Shown here piece after piece: positions 5,965 to 7,462 of a stretch of 7,462 nt of DNA (positions within the stretch are counted from its first letter, which is position 1; every line of letters begins with the position of its first letter). This stretch comes from Acidobacteriota bacterium. Lineage in GTDB: Bacteria > Acidobacteriota > Terriglobia > Terriglobales > Acidobacteriaceae. The notes beneath the pieces are model-generated. The model had not been told where the DNA came from, did no database searches, and was given only the letters and a program-made list of their open reading frames with translations. Location of the stretch: the NCBI GenBank assembly GCA_003225615.1, contig QIAS01000036.1, forward strand, positions 1 to 7,462, given 5' to 3'. The position numbers and the translations under genes were made by a program.

Positions 5965-6987
5965 ATGAGCACTTTTGTGGAAGAGAAACCGACCCAGAAG
6001 CTGGAATCCTTCAAGGGAGTCAAGAAGGTTCCGCATGAGGAATACTACACTTCCGGTCACCGCACGTGTCAGGGCTGCGAGTCTGCGCAAATCATGAAGC
6101 TGATGGCCAAGGCGGCGGGCCCGCGGACCATCGTTCTCGGCAGCACGGGCTGCATGTACGTGGCGAACACCTCGTACTACGCGACACCGTGGGGCGTGCC
6201 ATGGATGCATACGCAGCTGGGAAGCTCGGGTTCGGCTGCATTAGGAGCGGCCGCAGCTTTCCGCGCCCAGATGCGCAAGGGCGCGATGAAGGACGAGCCT
6301 ATCAACGTAATCGCTTTCTGCGGAGATGGCGGCGGCGCCGATATGGGCCTGGGAGCAATCTCGGCCACCATGACGCATCCTGACTACAACCTGCTGATCC
6401 TCATGTACGACAACGAGTCTTACGCCAACACCGATATCCAGATTTCCGGGACATCCCCATACGGCGTCAACACCTCGTTCAGTACGCCGGGAAAGGTGAA
6501 GCGGATCATGCATCACCGTTGGAAAAAGAATATGGCGCCGCTTATGCTCGTGGGTCATCCGACCTGCAAGTATGTTGGCACGATTTCCACGTCATATCCG
6601 CTGCAGGCGATGAACAGCGTCCGCAAGGCGCTGTCGATCGGTGGACCCACCTTCATTCATTGCCTTAACCCCTGCCCGAAAGGTTGGGATTTTGATCCCG
6701 TCCTCTCCTTCGAGTTGGGCGAACTGGCGGTGAACACTGGCATCTGGCCGCTGTACGAAGTGGAGAACGGCGTTCTGAAGCTCTACGGCAAAACCGAGAA
6801 AATTGCCAATGGACAATTCAAGCGCCTGCCAGTGCGAGACTACTTGCTCAAGCAGGGAAGATTCGCGCACTTTATCGATGAGGACATCGAATACTTCCAG
6901 AGCAAGATTGATGAGATGTGGAACAAGTGGCTGGTTCCGGGCATCATTCCGCTTCGCAGAGAGATCGAGGCCGACGAACCCCGGTAA
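5965..6987 (+). CDS. 2-oxoacid:ferredoxin oxidoreductase beta subunit, thiamine diphosphate-binding (probable oxalate oxidoreductase)
   Basis: The product is 340 residues from ATG 5965, preceded by AAGGA (5950-5954). An in-frame ATG at 5902 would overlap the alpha gene by 22 bases, lacks such a site and is not favoured. The beta subunit binds thiamine diphosphate and the proximal [4Fe-4S] cluster. GHRTCQGC supplies C35 and C38, GSTGC supplies C63, and NPCPKGW supplies C237, giving the usual four ligands. The thiamine/Mg site is seen as CGDGGGADMG (119-128) and YDNESYANT (148-156). The remainder is a typical C-terminal region ending with a charged tail (REIEADEPR). It is the last gene of the cluster, 41 bases after alpha, and a strong hairpin follows 17 bases after the stop. 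It is close in form to PorB of pyruvate synthases and related enzymes; substrate choice is set mainly by the alpha subunit. Confidence 0.92.
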   Translation: MSTFVEEKPTQKLESFKGVKKVPHEEYYTSGHRTCQGCESAQIMKLMAKAAGPRTIVLGSTGCMYVANTSYYATPWGVPWMHTQLGSSGSAALGAAAAFRAQMRKGAMKDEPINVIAFCGDGGGADMGLGAISATMTHPDYNLLILMYDNESYANTDIQISGTSPYGVNTSFSTPGKVKRIMHHRWKKNMAPLMLVGHPTCKYVGTISTSYPLQAMNSVRKALSIGGPTFIHCLNPCPKGWDFDPVLSFELGELAVNTGIWPLYEVENGVLKLYGKTEKIANGQFKRLPVRDYLLKQGRFAHFIDEDIEYFQSKIDEMWNKWLVPGIIPLRREIEADEPR

Positions 6988-7004
6988 GAACTGAATTGAT
7001 TTTT

Positions 7005-7044
7005 TAGCAACTCCGCCGCTGGTTGGAGTCCGGCGGAGTTGCTA
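7005..7044 (+). terminator. Strong hairpin after the oxidoreductase operon, terminator-like but without a downstream U-run
   Basis: TAGCAACTCCGCCG (7005-7018) pairs perfectly with CGGCGGAGTTGCTA (7031-7044): a 14-bp, GC-rich stem with a 12-base loop. It lies between the beta stop (6987) and the next gene. The T-run (7000-7005) comes before the stem, and what follows (tctgatgctg) is not T-rich, so it is not a canonical intrinsic terminator on either strand. It may still end or protect the operon mRNA, for example as a 3' stabilising stem with factor-dependent termination. Confidence 0.5.
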
Positions 7045-7106
7045 TCTGATGCTGCACCTTTGCAAGAACCCTTCGTCGCGATAACATGTGGCAAGCCTTT
7101 TGCTGC

Positions 7107-7462
7107 ATGCGTCCTATACTTATCGTAATCACTTTGCTTTCTTCCCTTGCGCTGTGTTCTAAGGCGCAGGAATCGCCCTATTTCGTCACCTACGACCACC
7201 ATTTGGAAGAGCCCGGCAATTTGGAAATTGCTACCTCGAGCACCATGGGCGTTCCTCGTTCTGGGCAGCGCTTCTATTTTGCTCCCTACGCAGAGTTTGA
7301 GTACGGCGTCACAGGACGCTGGACCTCAGAGCTGTACCTGGAAGGACAATCGACGGCAGGCGACAGCGCGGTTTTCACCGGGTGGCGGTGGGAGAACCGC
7401 TTTCGGCCCTTGGCGCGCGAGCATTGGATTAATCCGGTTCTGTATCTGGAGTACGAAGGTAT
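7107..7462 (+). CDS. Exported hypothetical protein, 5' part only (runs off the right edge)
   Basis: The frame is open to the window end and gives about 118 residues from ATG 7107. A signal peptide is clear: MRP, a hydrophobic core (ILIVITLLSSLALC), and a likely cleavage after SKA, with QESPYF following. An in-frame ATG at 7086 would add seven residues (MWQAFCC). Neither start has a good ribosome binding site; the later one is chosen because an Arg directly after Met gives a normal signal n-region. The mature part is rich in aromatic residues in short alternating stretches (RFYFAPYAEFEYG, WTSELYLEGQS, FTGWRWENRFRP, INPVLYLEYEG), which suggests beta strands of an outer-membrane barrel. It resembles conserved hypothetical proteins (TYDHHLEEPGNLEI at the N-terminus) that I associate with Acidobacteria. 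It has no evident link to the oxidoreductase operon. The C-terminal part is outside the window. Confidence 0.7.
   Translation, partial: MRPILIVITLLSSLALCSKAQESPYFVTYDHHLEEPGNLEIATSSTMGVPRSGQRFYFAPYAEFEYGVTGRWTSELYLEGQSTAGDSAVFTGWRWENRFRPLAREHWINPVLYLEYEG

Overview
The window holds six intact protein genes plus one partial gene at each end, with no RNA genes, CRISPR or mobile elements visible. GC content is moderately high with GC-rich third codon positions. Starts include ATG, GTG and TTG. The N-terminus of the methyltransferase (NPS..KWTSGAAYE.WMGRWSR) and the two hypothetical edge genes look to me like families common in soil Acidobacteriota. That assignment is recognition from memory, not a search result.

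Layout. 1-280 (minus): the first 93 residues of a charged, helical hypothetical protein, with a perfect 30-bp tandem duplication inside it. 281-524: divergent intergenic region with promoter-like sequences. 525-1769 (plus): a DUF711/UPF0210-family protein carrying an N-terminal signal peptide. 1791-2594 (minus): a class I SAM-dependent methyltransferase, convergent with the DUF711 gene. 2595-2749: divergent control region with three ATCACTG heptamers in alternating orientation, each one helical turn apart, followed by a leader hairpin. 2750-6987 (plus): a four-gene cluster with short gaps, consisting of a GntR/FCD regulator followed by gamma-delta, alpha and beta subunits of a thiamine-diphosphate 2-oxoacid:ferredoxin oxidoreductase. 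7005-7044: a strong hairpin. 7107-7462 (plus): the start of an exported hypothetical protein.

The main result is the oxidoreductase. The alpha subunit carries YPIRP where pyruvate:ferredoxin oxidoreductases carry YPITP, and a second arginine lies 78 residues later (R44 and R122). As I recall, this matches the substrate-binding arginines (Arg31, Arg109) and the YPIRP motif of the Moorella thermoacetica oxalate oxidoreductase. The gene order (gamma-delta fusion, alpha, beta) and three-subunit make-up also agree. The best reading is an oxalate oxidoreductase operon (oxalate to 2 CO2 plus two low-potential electrons to ferredoxin). Its own metal-binding-type FCD regulator sits in front and probably senses a small carboxylate. 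Substrate identity is inferred, and an ordinary pyruvate or other 2-oxoacid oxidoreductase remains the alternative. No oxalate transporter, formyl-CoA transferase or oxalyl-CoA decarboxylase gene is visible in the window.
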